A stretch of DNA of 64,000 nucleotides, taken from assembly GCF_027889715.1 (NCBI RefSeq), contig NZ_JAPJZH010000003.1, positions 186,001-250,000 of the forward strand, in the 5' to 3' direction. Below are positions 7,754 through 16,122 of the stretch, piece after piece; position 1 is the first letter of the stretch; each line of letters begins with the position of its first letter. Below the pieces are notes generated by a model that was not told the DNA's origin, searched no databases, and saw only the letters and a program-made list of their open reading frames with translations. This DNA comes from Allohoeflea poritis (GTDB lineage Bacteria > Pseudomonadota > Alphaproteobacteria > Rhizobiales > Rhizobiaceae). The translations under genes and the position numbers were made by a program.

Positions 7754-8704
7754 ATGACAGAAGATCTCAAAACTGCGTCCCGCCGCCAGGTTCTGGCCGG
7801 CGCGGCGGGTATCGGCCTGGCAGCAGCGACGCTCTCCGCGACAGGCGCACATGCCCAGGAGCAGGCCGGCGGCGCATTCGCCGGCAAGACCGCCTTTATC
7901 ACCGGCGGCGCGCGCGGCATCGGCCTTGCCTGCGCCGAGGAACTCGCCAAGGGTGGCGCGAATGTCGTGCTTTACGATATCGCCGCGCAGCCTGCCGAGA
8001 TTCCCTATCCGATGGCGACGGAAGAGGATCTGGCCAACGCAAAGGCCACGGTTGAATCGCACGGGGTAAAGTGCCTGGCCATCAAGGGCGATGTGCGCGA
8101 TTTCGACGCATTGCAGGCGGCGGTGGCGCAGACCCAATCTGAATTCGGTTCCCTGGACTTCCTGATCGTCAATGCCGGAATCACCCAGCCCGGCCGGCTG
8201 GGCGGATTCGATGAAGAACAAGTGCGCACCATAACCGACATCAACCTGATCGGCTCAATCAATACAATGCAGGCTGCAATGCCGATGATGCAGGAACAGG
8301 GAAGCGGGCGCATTATCCTGATGGCCTCGACCACGGGACGCGCCGGCAGCGATAATTTCCCGCTTTACGGGGCGACCAAGTGGGCGATGATCGGTCTTGC
8401 CAAAAGCGCCGCGCTGACCGTTGCTCCACTGAACATTACGGTCAATGCGGTCTGCCCGACGCTGGTGCGCACCAAGCTTCTGGACAACGAATATGTGCTG
8501 AACGCCCTGGCCCCGGGTCAGGGCGTGACCTTCGAGCAATTCGACGCGCTCGCCAATCAGCAGATTCACCCGATGGATGTCGGCTTTTACGAACCGGTCG
8601 AGGTCGGTCGCACAGTCGCCTTCCTGTGCGGCGATGGCGCGCAATTCATCTCGGGCGAGGTCGTAGACATCGGCGCGGCCGCCAATGCGCGCTTCCCCGC
8701 ATAA
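7754..8704 (+). CDS. Short-chain dehydrogenase/reductase with Tat signal peptide
   Basis: A 316-residue classical SDR. Residues 1-35 form a twin-arginine signal: S-R-R-Q-V-L-A-G, a hydrophobic Ala/Gly-rich stretch and an AHA-Q cleavage site. The mature enzyme has FITGGARGIG (cofactor binding), NAGI, the active-site Ser in LMASTTGRAG, Y-G-A-T-K (Tyr/Lys) and NAVCPTLVRTKLL. Tat export fits a protein that folds with bound NAD(P) in the cytoplasm. Exported SDRs are uncommon because the periplasm has no free NAD(P) pool, so a tightly bound cofactor is implied. The substrate is unknown. It follows the AraC regulator on the same strand. Confidence 0.85.
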   Translation: MTEDLKTASRRQVLAGAAGIGLAAATLSATGAHAQEQAGGAFAGKTAFITGGARGIGLACAEELAKGGANVVLYDIAAQPAEIPYPMATEEDLANAKATVESHGVKCLAIKGDVRDFDALQAAVAQTQSEFGSLDFLIVNAGITQPGRLGGFDEEQVRTITDINLIGSINTMQAAMPMMQEQGSGRIILMASTTGRAGSDNFPLYGATKWAMIGLAKSAALTVAPLNITVNAVCPTLVRTKLLDNEYVLNALAPGQGVTFEQFDALANQQIHPMDVGFYEPVEVGRTVAFLCGDGAQFISGEVVDIGAAANARFPA

Positions 8705-8743
8705 AACCATCATGCACGGCGGCACGTGATATTTTGAACACGA

Positions 8744-8778
8744 ACCTGCCCGGTCGGCGACTCCCGCCCCGGGCAGGT
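8744..8778. terminator. Strong hairpin between two reductase genes
   Basis: ACCTGCCCGG (8744-8753) and CCGGGCAGGT (8769-8778) form a perfect 10-bp stem with a 15-base loop, 40 bp after the SDR stop and 50 bp before the next start. There is no T run, so it may be a factor-dependent terminator, an attenuator or an mRNA end-stabiliser. Confidence 0.45.
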
Positions 8779-8828
8779 GTCGGCGCAGGATGAGGCCCTT
8801 GCGCCAATCCGGATCGAGGTGAGCAGCA

Positions 8829-9890
8829 ATGGATATCGACACGTCTTCCCCGGTGATGGTGACCGGTGCCACAGGCTATGTCGCCGGCTGGATCGTAAAG
8901 GCCTTGCTTGACGCAGGCCTTACGGTGCACGCCGCCGTCCGCGACCCGGACAGTGCGGCAAAGGTGCAGCACCTTGCGGACATGGCAGCCGATGCGCCCG
9001 GGAGCATCCGCTTCTTCAAGGCCGATCTGCTGGACGAAGGCTCCTATGGCGCGGCCATGAACGGCTGCTCGATCGTGTTCCACACGGCTTCTCCCTTCGT
9101 GATCGACGTGGCGGACCCGCAGCGCGATCTGGTGGATCCCGCAGTAAAAGGCACCGCAAACGTCCTGAACTCGGTGAACGGCACGCAATCGGTCAAACGC
9201 GTTGTGCTGACGTCTTCCTGCGCGGCCATATATGGCGATGCCGCCGATTGCGCACATGCGCCGGGCGGCATTCTGACCGAGGCCGTCTGGAATACATCCT
9301 CGTCGCTGACGCATCAGCCCTACTCCTTCTCCAAGGCCGAAGCCGAAAAGGCGGCCTGGGAGATCGCCGCAGCCCAGTCGCGCTGGGACCTGGTGGTGAT
9401 CAATCCGTCGCTGATCATCGGGCCGGGAACCAGACCCGACGCGACGTCGGAAGTATTCCGGACGATCAGGCAGATGGGCGACGGCACTTTGAAATCGGGA
9501 GCGCCACGGGTGGGAATCGGCGTTGTCGATGTCCGCGAGGTCGCGCAGGCCCATATCAACGCGGCATTCACACCCGAAGCGGAAGGCCGGCACATTCTGA
9601 ACGGCACGAACACCGATTTCGTCGAAATCGGGCAGGCTCTCGCCGAGACCTTCGGCAAGGACTATCCGCTGCCCACCAAGGCCCTGCCGAAGCCCGTCCT
9701 GTGGTTGATCGGACCGTTCGTGAACAAGTCCCTGACGCGCAGATTCATCGCACGCAACGTCAACCATCCGTGGAAGGCGGACAATGCCAAGAGCAGACAG
9801 GCGCTCGGCGTATCCTACCGGCCGATGAAGGACAGCCTGACCGAAATGTTCCAGCAGATGATCGAGGCGGGCGCGTTCAAGAAAGCCTGA
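8829..9890 (+). CDS. NAD-dependent epimerase/dehydratase family, dihydroflavonol-reductase-like
   Basis: The 353-residue extended SDR starts with the Rossmann motif VTGATGYVAGWIVKALLDAG and has the family features HTASPF, the active-site segment LTSSCAAIYGDA, the catalytic Y-x-x-x-K in QPYSFSKAEAEKAAW and NPSLIIGPGT. This pattern is that of dihydroflavonol-4-reductase/cinnamoyl-CoA-reductase relatives, which reduce aldehydes or ketones with NADPH; bacterial members act on varied carbonyls. RBS is GAGGTGAGCAGCA before ATG at 8829. It sits downstream of a hairpin after the Tat-SDR, so it may have its own promoter. No substrate can be assigned. Confidence 0.82.
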   Translation: MDIDTSSPVMVTGATGYVAGWIVKALLDAGLTVHAAVRDPDSAAKVQHLADMAADAPGSIRFFKADLLDEGSYGAAMNGCSIVFHTASPFVIDVADPQRDLVDPAVKGTANVLNSVNGTQSVKRVVLTSSCAAIYGDAADCAHAPGGILTEAVWNTSSSLTHQPYSFSKAEAEKAAWEIAAAQSRWDLVVINPSLIIGPGTRPDATSEVFRTIRQMGDGTLKSGAPRVGIGVVDVREVAQAHINAAFTPEAEGRHILNGTNTDFVEIGQALAETFGKDYPLPTKALPKPVLWLIGPFVNKSLTRRFIARNVNHPWKADNAKSRQALGVSYRPMKDSLTEMFQQMIEAGAFKKA

Positions 9891-9913
9891 GGCGATCTTA
9901 GAGCGTATCTGGT

Positions 9914-10747
9914 TTAGATTGCCGTCGCGCTTGTCACGACCGCCGGAATGGGCACGTCCCACCGAGGCCCGTCGCCGTGCTTTTCCAGAACCTTCGCCGC
10001 CACTGCCTTGCGGATCGCGGCAGCATTCGCCTCAGGTTGGGGCCGCAGCAGCGCTCCGCCCCGCGCCGTTCCCTCGCGAAAGAAATCGTAGGGCGTGCCG
10101 GGATCGTCCACGCGCCACATCGAAGCCACTGTTGTGCAGTGACAATCCGTGAAGCCGGCTGCTGTCAAAACCGGAAAGGCTATCGCGGGATCCGCATAAT
10201 CGTTGGCGCCCGGTCCCGGCGGCAGGGCAATGTCGGGATGCCCATGCGCATTGATCGCGCCGAAGACATATCCGAATGCGCTGTCGATTTCAGGTCCGCA
10301 CCAGACGGAAAACGCCAGCCGTCCACCGGGCCGCAAGACCCGGCGCGCCTCCTCGACCACGCGCACGGGATCTGGAACATGCGGCATTCCGAAACCAATG
10401 GTGACCGCATCGAACGTGCCGGCATCAAAGCCGAGATTCATCGCGTCGCCCTCGATGAAGCGTGCGTCGGGAACTGCCTCTCGCGCCATTTCCAGCATCG
10501 CCGGCGAGAAGTCGAGGCCGGTCACATTCGCCCCTGCCCCCACCAATCCGGCCGTCACATTGCCATGCCCGCAGCAAAGATCGAGCGCCCTGGCGTCCGA
10601 ATTGACGCCGACCGCCGCAACCAGATACGGCACCACCATGTCGGCCGCCTGTGCGAAAGCCCGCGCATAGGATCGCGCCACACCTGCGTCCGACCACTCG
10701 CGCTTCTCAAGTGCGGCAAAACTGTTCGCGTCATCTTCATTCGCCAT
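9914..10747 (-). CDS. Class I SAM-dependent methyltransferase
   Basis: A 277-residue methyltransferase with motif I ALDLCCGHGNVTAGLVGAGA, motif II region VTGLDFSPAMLEMAREAVPD, FDAVTIGFGMPHVPDP and the post-motif VEEARRVLRPGGRLAFSVW, the pattern of UbiE/Methyltransf_11 enzymes. The start is ATG at 10747 after GGGGAG; a longer frame upstream runs over the intergenic region without a ribosome site. It converges with the epimerase-type gene (24 bp apart) and lies upstream, on the same strand, of nothing obvious; the VOC gene at 10919-11299 precedes it by 171 bp on the minus strand. Substrate not predictable. Confidence 0.88.
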   Translation of the reverse strand: MANEDDANSFAALEKREWSDAGVARSYARAFAQAADMVVPYLVAAVGVNSDARALDLCCGHGNVTAGLVGAGANVTGLDFSPAMLEMAREAVPDARFIEGDAMNLGFDAGTFDAVTIGFGMPHVPDPVRVVEEARRVLRPGGRLAFSVWCGPEIDSAFGYVFGAINAHGHPDIALPPGPGANDYADPAIAFPVLTAAGFTDCHCTTVASMWRVDDPGTPYDFFREGTARGGALLRPQPEANAAAIRKAVAAKVLEKHGDGPRWDVPIPAVVTSATAI

Positions 10748-10918
10748 CAGCGCTCCCCTTTTGCTGACCCTGCATGCCGGCAATGAAACGCAAATGCGGG
10801 CAGATTTACAAGATCGTGGGTGATGACGCCCGGGTCGGGAAGCTGACGAGGCGTGGATGGCGGATGCCGTCTCAAGCCAGCCTGACCCCGTTCGCCACCC
10901 CGGAGACACAGTCCGGCA

Positions 10919-11299
10919 TCACGCCATCGAACTGATGCCGAACAGGTTGCCTTCGGTGTCCTGGCACAACGATACCCATCCATATTCGCCGATCGAGAAT
11001 TTCGGCCTGACGACTTTTCCGCCGGCGTCGGTGACACGAGCCTCCTCGACCGCGCAATCCTTCGCCGAGAAATAGACGATGGTCCCGCCCGCACCGGGAG
11101 ACGCGTGGGCCGACTTCGTCAGCGCGCCGCCGGCGCCATAGGCACTCATATCCGCCGGGAAACTCATCATCCGGCTTTCGCCGGTGGGATCACCGATGGG
11201 CTCGAGCGTGCAATCCATCACGGTCTGGTAAAAGGCGACCGCCCGATCCATGTCATCCACATAGATATCGAACCATCCGACAGCGTTCATTTTGGACAT
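10919..11299 (-). CDS. VOC (glyoxalase/bleomycin resistance) fold protein
   Basis: A 126-residue single VOC domain: WFDIYVDDMDRAVAFYQTVM at the start, MMSFPADMSAYGAGGAL in the middle and SIGEYGWVSLCQDTEGNLFG near the end, the standard two beta-alpha-beta-beta-beta modules that bind a divalent metal. This subgroup resembles YjdN/CFP32-like hypothetical proteins often found next to AraC regulators. Start chosen at ATG 11299, preceded by CAGGAG; an upstream ATG in frame lacks this. The AraC-type gene ends 69 bp upstream on the same strand. Function unknown. Confidence 0.85.
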   Translation of the reverse strand: MSKMNAVGWFDIYVDDMDRAVAFYQTVMDCTLEPIGDPTGESRMMSFPADMSAYGAGGALTKSAHASPGAGGTIVYFSAKDCAVEEARVTDAGGKVVRPKFSIGEYGWVSLCQDTEGNLFGISSMA

Positions 11300-11368
11300 C
11301 TTCAACTCCTGTTTGTTGTCGCGAATGTCCATTGGCTACCGGGTCACCAACGATCCGTATTGTGGATT

Positions 11369-12145
11369 TCAGACATCGAATTTTTTCGAGTATTGCCCCG
11401 GCGTGTAGCCGGTCGCCCTGCGAAACGAATGAATGAAGTGGGACTGGTCGGCATATGCAAGCGACGGCTCGCCATTCAGGGATTGCTGCAGCCGAAGCAC
11501 TTTGAAAAAATCGTGCGGGGCAAAACCTGTTGTTTTCTTCAGAACCCGTTGCAGCTGGCGCGGTGAAAGCTCTGATATTGCTGCCATATCCGCAACCGAA
11601 TGAATGTCGTCAATATGCCGGAATATCTTCTCGGTGACCCTGTTGGCGACCAGCAGTTTGTTTTCGATCAGGTCCTCAATGAAGCTGCACAGGATCGTCT
11701 GTTTGACCGCAAATTCCTTCCCCATCAGGCTCTTGTTGACGGCAACCAACGGCAGCGCGCCTACATAGGCTTCCTTCACCAGACCATAGGACGTCGCGGC
11801 GCGGCTTGCCTGCCATACGCCCGGCAAAAGCCGGATGTTGAAGAAGTGAAAGGACCTGCCGAGATCAAGCTCTTCGGATGAGGCACGCAGCCGCGTCACT
11901 CCCGTGACATTCGGGTCGCATTGATCGAAGACAATATAGGTGCACGCATCCGGCAGCGCGTGGAAACGGTAGTCTTCGGCCAGCGGCGACAGTGTGCGCA
12001 GTTCCAGGAACCGATGCACGACACCTTTCAGATGGTCAGGCGGCTCGGCTTCGAGAAACTGCACATCATCGACCGCCCTGTCCCTGCCGTTTCCCTTCGG
12101 ATCATACATGCAACGCTCGCTTGATTGGTCTTGTGTGTCCGTCAT
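11369..12145 (-). CDS. AraC-family regulator with DUF6597-like N domain
   Basis: About 258 residues. The C-terminal AraC domain is clear: SVADMAAISELSPRQLQRVLKKTTGFAPHDFFKVLR region and AYADQSHFIHSFRRATGYTPGQYSKKF at the end. The N-terminal part (VVHRFLELRTLSP, HALPDACTYIVFDQ, FFNIRLLPGVWQAS) resembles the DUF6597 sensor domain of many small AraC regulators. The start is uncertain: ATG at 12145 and ATG at 12109 are both possible and neither has a strong ribosome site. It is followed by the VOC gene on the same strand, its likely target. Confidence 0.8.
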   Translation of the reverse strand: MTDTQDQSSERCMYDPKGNGRDRAVDDVQFLEAEPPDHLKGVVHRFLELRTLSPLAEDYRFHALPDACTYIVFDQCDPNVTGVTRLRASSEELDLGRSFHFFNIRLLPGVWQASRAATSYGLVKEAYVGALPLVAVNKSLMGKEFAVKQTILCSFIEDLIENKLLVANRVTEKIFRHIDDIHSVADMAAISELSPRQLQRVLKKTTGFAPHDFFKVLRLQQSLNGEPSLAYADQSHFIHSFRRATGYTPGQYSKKFDV

Positions 12146-12302
12146 CCGATTTTGGACAATAAGGACGCCGGGTTCCATTCCTTTATTCAATCCAGCAGGC
12201 CGCCGGCCGGTTCCGGCGCGGCCATATTGATCTTGCATTGCTGGCCATTCCGTTCAATCAATCGGCTTCGGAAAACGCAAATGCCCGTAGCGGAGACCCT
12301 GC

Positions 12303-13391
12303 ATGACCACGCCTGAAGACAGACGATCCACGGAAGGCATGGTCGATTACAACAGGAACTCCGCCATGCAGCAGCAGCTCGTCAACCATTATGCGGAGCG
12401 TCTCGGCGAACTGGTCCGGCGGCTGGGACGGGTCGAACCCGAGTTGCGCATTGTCGATTATGGCTGCGGCCCCGGACAGAGCGCCATCGAGGCGGTCGCA
12501 CCGGCAATCGACACCTACCGCGCACAATTTTCCGATGCGCCGATTTCGGTCTGCCACGCAGATCAGCCGGGCAATGACTGGAATGGCCTGTTCCAGCTCA
12601 TTCCGGGACCGACGGGTTATACAGCGCCTTTCATCCGCACCGGCGCGGCTGTCGGCAGTTTCTATGACCGCATGGCAGCTGAAAACTCGGTTGACCTTGC
12701 GACCTGCTTCATGGCCAGTCACTGGCTCAGCCACGCCGTCAGTCTCGATGCGCCGGGTTCCGTCTGGTTCGCCGATCTGCAAGGCGCGGCGAGAGTGGAG
12801 ATGGCCGAACGGGCGCGCAGGGACTGGACGCGGTTCCTGCAATGCCGGGCCCGGGAGCTGCGCAGCGGCGGTTTTCTGCTGGTCTCCTGCCTCGGCGCCG
12901 TACCGGAAGCGGGCGAGATCAACGGCATCGCGGCATCCGGCCGGGCCGTCTACCGGGCCATTCATGCAGTCGCGCAGGACATGGCGCAGGACGGGCTGAT
13001 CGACAAGACCGTCCTCGACCGCTTTGTTTTCGGAGTCTGGTTCATGACGGCCAGGGAGGCGCAAGCGCCCCTGCAGTCGGACCCCGAACTGGCCGAGGCC
13101 TTTGAAATCGAGGAGATCGCGGTCGTGCCGGCGCCGCGCAACCCGCTTGATATCTATGCCGACTTCATTGCCGATCCGGCCGAGTATGCCCGGCTCTATG
13201 TGGGCTATGTGCGCGGCTTCGGCCATTCGACCCTGCACAACTATCTGTTCGAGCCGGGTGCGATGAACGGCCGGAGCGCGGAAAGCACCGCCGAGGAATT
13301 CTACCGCCGGCTGGACGCTCTCTACCGGGCAGAGCCCGGAAAACATGCCGGAGAAACCTGGTATCTGGCGGTCATCCTGCGCAAATCGTGA
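12303..13391 (+). CDS. SABATH-family carboxyl methyltransferase-like protein
   Basis: The 362-residue protein matches the SABATH (salicylic acid carboxyl methyltransferase, Methyltransf_7) layout known mainly from plants: M-V-D-Y-N-R-N-S-x-M-Q near the start (plant: Y-x-x-N-S), VDYGCGPGQSA (51-61) for SAM binding, GNDWNGLFQLI (plant: NDFNxxF), GSFYDRMAAENSVDLATCF and SHWLSHAV (plant: GSFYxRLFPxxSxHxxHS, LxWLS). Family enzymes methylate free carboxyl groups of small acids. Bacterial homologues exist but few have known substrates. It is divergent from the AraC gene at 11369-12145. Confidence 0.78.
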   Translation: MTTPEDRRSTEGMVDYNRNSAMQQQLVNHYAERLGELVRRLGRVEPELRIVDYGCGPGQSAIEAVAPAIDTYRAQFSDAPISVCHADQPGNDWNGLFQLIPGPTGYTAPFIRTGAAVGSFYDRMAAENSVDLATCFMASHWLSHAVSLDAPGSVWFADLQGAARVEMAERARRDWTRFLQCRARELRSGGFLLVSCLGAVPEAGEINGIAASGRAVYRAIHAVAQDMAQDGLIDKTVLDRFVFGVWFMTAREAQAPLQSDPELAEAFEIEEIAVVPAPRNPLDIYADFIADPAEYARLYVGYVRGFGHSTLHNYLFEPGAMNGRSAESTAEEFYRRLDALYRAEPGKHAGETWYLAVILRKS

Positions 13392-13522
13392 CCGCTGCGG
13401 CGGCGTTGAGGGCGATGTGTGGACGGCCCGGGTAAGACCGATCGGCCTGTAACGGCGCGGACGGATTTTCCGCTTCGGACCGTCGTCAAGATCGCAAAAG
13501 CAGCTTTGAGTCATCACCTTTC

Positions 13523-13558
13523 CCTCCTATGATCCGATGAACTTGGATCGATAGGAGG
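13523..13558 (+). promoter_or_regulatory. Hairpin sequestering the phosphofructokinase ribosome binding site
   Basis: CCTCCTATGATCC (13523-13535) pairs with GGATCGATAGGAGG (13545-13558): 13 base pairs with a single bulged G at 13550 and a 9-base loop. The 3' arm contains the AGGAGG Shine-Dalgarno of the phosphofructokinase GTG start at 13567. If the transcript begins upstream of 13523, the ribosome site would be masked, which suggests translational control or an RNA switch. No ligand domain is evident. Confidence 0.6.
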
Positions 13559-13566
13559 ATTTCGGC

Positions 13567-14721
13567 GTGCATCTTGGGATTCTGACCGGCGGCGGGGATG
13601 TTCCCGGCCTCAACGCGGCGATCAAGGCCGTGGTCAATGAAGCACATCGGATGGGCTGGCGCGTCACCGCGTTCCGGCGCGGATGGGCGGGGCCGGTCAA
13701 CACCGATGCCGCCGACCCGTCGGCGACGCCGAATTCGCATATGGCTCTGACGCCCGACCTTGTGCGGGCCGTCGACCGGACCGGCGGAACCTTCATCCAC
13801 ACGTCGCGGACCAATCCGTCACGGATGAAGCCGGACGAGATACCGGACTGGGTCAAGGTCGACCGCGAGCCGGACGCGCATGGTCGGATCGACATCACGT
13901 CCCATGTGCTTGGCGTTCTGAACACCATGGAAATGGACCTTCTGATCGCCATCGGCGGCGACGATACGCTCTCTTACGCGGCGCGCATTCACACCGAGGG
14001 GATGAAGACCATGTGCATCCCCAAGACCATGGACAACGATGTTTTCGGAACCGATTACTGCATCGGTTTTTCCACCTGCGTGACGCGCTCCGTGGAAATG
14101 ATCAACCGGCTGCGCACATCGGCGGGAAGTCACGAGCGCAACATGATCGTCGAACTGTTCGGCCGCAATTGCGGGCTGACGGCGCTTGCCGGCGGCTATC
14201 TCGCCGATGCCGACCGCACGCTGATCGCCGAAGTTCCTTTCGACCTGCAGCGCCTTGCCGATCTGCTGACCGAGGACCGGGCGCGCAAATCGTCGAACTA
14301 CACGGTCTCGGTCATTTCCGAAGGTGCGCGCATCATCAATGAGGAGATCATCCAAAGCGGCGAGGAAGACGCATACGGACACAAGAAGCTGGGCGGTATC
14401 GGCGAGCGGGTCGCAGCCGGCATCAAGCAGCTCACCGGCACCAATATCATGGTGCAGAATCTCGGTTACCTTTTGCGCTCGGGCGGGCCCGATGCCGTGG
14501 ATCTGATCGTCGCGAAGAATTACGGGACCATGTGCGTGCAACTGATTGCGGAAGGAAAGAGCGGCCTGATGGTCGGCATCCGTGACGGCTGCTATGCCAC
14601 CCAGCCCGCCGATATCAGCACAAAAGGCGAGCACCGCGTCGATGTCGACGGGCTCTATGATATCGACCAGTACCGCCCGAAGATCGCGCGGGTCGAAGGC
14701 ATACCGATGTATCTGCGTTAG
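13567..14721 (+). CDS. pfp: 6-phosphofructokinase, PPi-dependent type by motif
   Basis: A 384-residue PfkA-family enzyme that phosphorylates fructose 6-phosphate. It has ILTGGGDVPGLNAAIK at the start, GGDDT (130-134) and PKTMDND (152-158). In ATP-dependent enzymes these motifs read GGDGS and (P)GTIDND; the Asp after GGD and the Lys before T are the known signature of pyrophosphate-dependent enzymes, so PPi is the likely donor. Start is GTG at 13567, nine bases after AGGAGG. The gene ends tail to tail with the GST gene, overlapping by 4 bp. A PPi-PFK would give a reversible glycolytic step, useful to organisms that lack ATP-PFK. Confidence 0.88.
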   Translation: MHLGILTGGGDVPGLNAAIKAVVNEAHRMGWRVTAFRRGWAGPVNTDAADPSATPNSHMALTPDLVRAVDRTGGTFIHTSRTNPSRMKPDEIPDWVKVDREPDAHGRIDITSHVLGVLNTMEMDLLIAIGGDDTLSYAARIHTEGMKTMCIPKTMDNDVFGTDYCIGFSTCVTRSVEMINRLRTSAGSHERNMIVELFGRNCGLTALAGGYLADADRTLIAEVPFDLQRLADLLTEDRARKSSNYTVSVISEGARIINEEIIQSGEEDAYGHKKLGGIGERVAAGIKQLTGTNIMVQNLGYLLRSGGPDAVDLIVAKNYGTMCVQLIAEGKSGLMVGIRDGCYATQPADISTKGEHRVDVDGLYDIDQYRPKIARVEGIPMYLR

Positions 14722-15419
14722 GCGTTGAGCACCTTTCGCAGCGAGGCTTCGATCTGGCCGCTGCACCAGGCGTTTCCGTATTCGGCGTCGCTGCGCTCGC
14801 GCAGTCGGGCCTGTTGCGGCAGCGCAGCGATCCGGTCCGACAGGCCGGCGATCGCCGGAGCCGTCTCGTCGAGCACCGGCCGCAACGGCGGCAGCTTGTC
14901 GGTCATCGTGCCCCACAGGATACAGGCGGTCAGATCCGCAATACCGGGACTTTCCGTGCCAAGGAGATAGCCCGATTGCGCCGTCATGCCGTTACGGCGG
15001 GCGGTTTCCTCGAAGATCGTCATCCAGCGCCTCAAGCGCGGCTGGAATTGCGCCCACATCTCGTGCGTCCACATCTGCGCGCCATTGTAGAGCGTCATTT
15101 CGTAAAGCACGTCATTGGCATCGGCGACGATCTTGTCGGTCATCGCCTGATTGAGAGGATCGCCGGCAATCAGCCCGTGCTTCCTGCCGAGATAGCCCAG
15201 GATCGCCGGCATCTGCGACAGGGAGACCCCTGCCCCATGATCGACAAGCACGGGCGGCCCGACAAACGGTATCGGCTGATCGGCCGGCGCCTTGTTCTTC
15301 AGCGCCGCGATCGTGTTGAAATCCGCCTCATCCCATGAAGCGCCGACATGGGCCAGCACGGCGCGCACAAACTGGCCGCGGAAAGCGATCGGCCAGTAAT
15401 AGAGCGAATAATCGGGCAT
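14718..15419 (-). CDS. Glutathione S-transferase family protein
   Basis: A 233-residue protein with a thioredoxin-like N domain (SLYYWPIAFRGQFVRAVLAH, FVGPPVLVDHGAGVSLSQMPAILGYLGR) and an all-helical C domain (YLLGTESPGIADLTACILWG). The S-Q-M-P-A-I segment stands where the glutathione-binding S-x-A-I motif lies. ATG at 15419 is chosen over the upstream ATG because AAGGAAGCAG precedes it. It may conjugate or reduce an electrophile; no substrate is evident. It converges with the phosphofructokinase, overlapping its last four bases, and lies 44 bp downstream of the flavodoxin gene on the same strand. Confidence 0.85.
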   Translation of the reverse strand: MPDYSLYYWPIAFRGQFVRAVLAHVGASWDEADFNTIAALKNKAPADQPIPFVGPPVLVDHGAGVSLSQMPAILGYLGRKHGLIAGDPLNQAMTDKIVADANDVLYEMTLYNGAQMWTHEMWAQFQPRLRRWMTIFEETARRNGMTAQSGYLLGTESPGIADLTACILWGTMTDKLPPLRPVLDETAPAIAGLSDRIAALPQQARLRERSDAEYGNAWCSGQIEASLRKVLNA

Positions 15420-15463
15420 ATCTGCTTCCTTCATGTCGAATTAGCGTTACGCGCGGATCACAG

Positions 15464-15949
15464 TCAGAAAACACCCATGGCGAGGCCGGCCGCAAGCGCC
15501 CGGCCGAGGTCGCGGCAAAGGGCAAGCTGCTCGTCTGGGATGGTTTTTTCGGCGAGGATCTGTTCGGGGGTCTGAGCGTGGGTGCAGACGATCAATGGCG
15601 GCTGCACTTCCTTCAGCCGCCAGCCGGTGGCGATGCGTGCGGTCTGGCGCGCGGCATTTTCCCCGTCCGATCCGGCGCAGACCATCTGCGCATAGGGACG
15701 TCCCTCGATGCGGCCAAGCACGGGATAGTAGCAGCGGTCGTAGAAATCCTTCATCACGCCGGCGATGGCGGCAAGGTTCTCCGGCGCGCAGAAAAGATAG
15801 CCATCGGCCCCAAGCAGGTCGTCCGGCCCTGCCTTGTCCGCTGTTTTCAAGACGGTCGTCGTTTCCTCGCGCGCCGCTTCAGCCGCGGCCTCGGCCATCT
15901 GCCTGCTGCCGCCCGTCTTCGAGTGATAGACGATGAGAAGTTCCGCCAT
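15464..15949 (-). CDS. Flavodoxin-fold FMN-binding protein
   Basis: The 161-residue protein begins MAELLIVYHSKTGGSRQMAEA, the T-x-G-x-T/S-type phosphate loop of flavodoxins, and continues with DGYLFCAPENLAAIAGVMKDFYDRC and AQMVCAGSDGENAARQ, as in NAD(P)H:quinone/FMN reductases of the flavodoxin-2 or NADPH-dependent FMN reductase group. ATG at 15949 follows GGAGCGAA. It is likely a cytosolic electron carrier or quinone reductase. It sits upstream of the GST gene with a 44-bp gap and may be co-transcribed with it. Confidence 0.8.
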   Translation of the reverse strand: MAELLIVYHSKTGGSRQMAEAAAEAAREETTTVLKTADKAGPDDLLGADGYLFCAPENLAAIAGVMKDFYDRCYYPVLGRIEGRPYAQMVCAGSDGENAARQTARIATGWRLKEVQPPLIVCTHAQTPEQILAEKTIPDEQLALCRDLGRALAAGLAMGVF

Positions 15950-16054
15950 TTCGCTCCGATTCCGCATCTTCCTGCCCGCAGACATTAGGGCGGGCGAGCG
16001 CCGATGCCAATGACCGGCAGATCATCCTTGTCCGAAGCGTTTCCTTCAAACATC

Positions 16055-16080
16055 AACGGGCGGCCCGAGGGCCGCCCGTT
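16055..16080 (-). terminator. Terminator hairpin after the glxBCD-like operon
   Basis: AACGGGCGGCCC (16055-16066) and GGGCCGCCCGTT (16069-16080) form a perfect GC-rich 12-bp stem with a minimal loop, 43 bp beyond the stop of the glutamate-synthase-like gene. The minus-strand bases after it (GATGTTTG) are only mildly T rich, so strength is uncertain. Confidence 0.6.
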
Positions 16081-16122
16081 CTGCTTGTCCCCGGCGCTCT
16101 CAGACGCCGGCGGGAGGAGCGT

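Noticed and set aside
9899-9925. GAGCGTATCTGGTTTAG string resembling the MITE end
   Set aside because: Only the first bases (GAGC) match the MITE terminus; no matching partner end or TA-flanked element was found.
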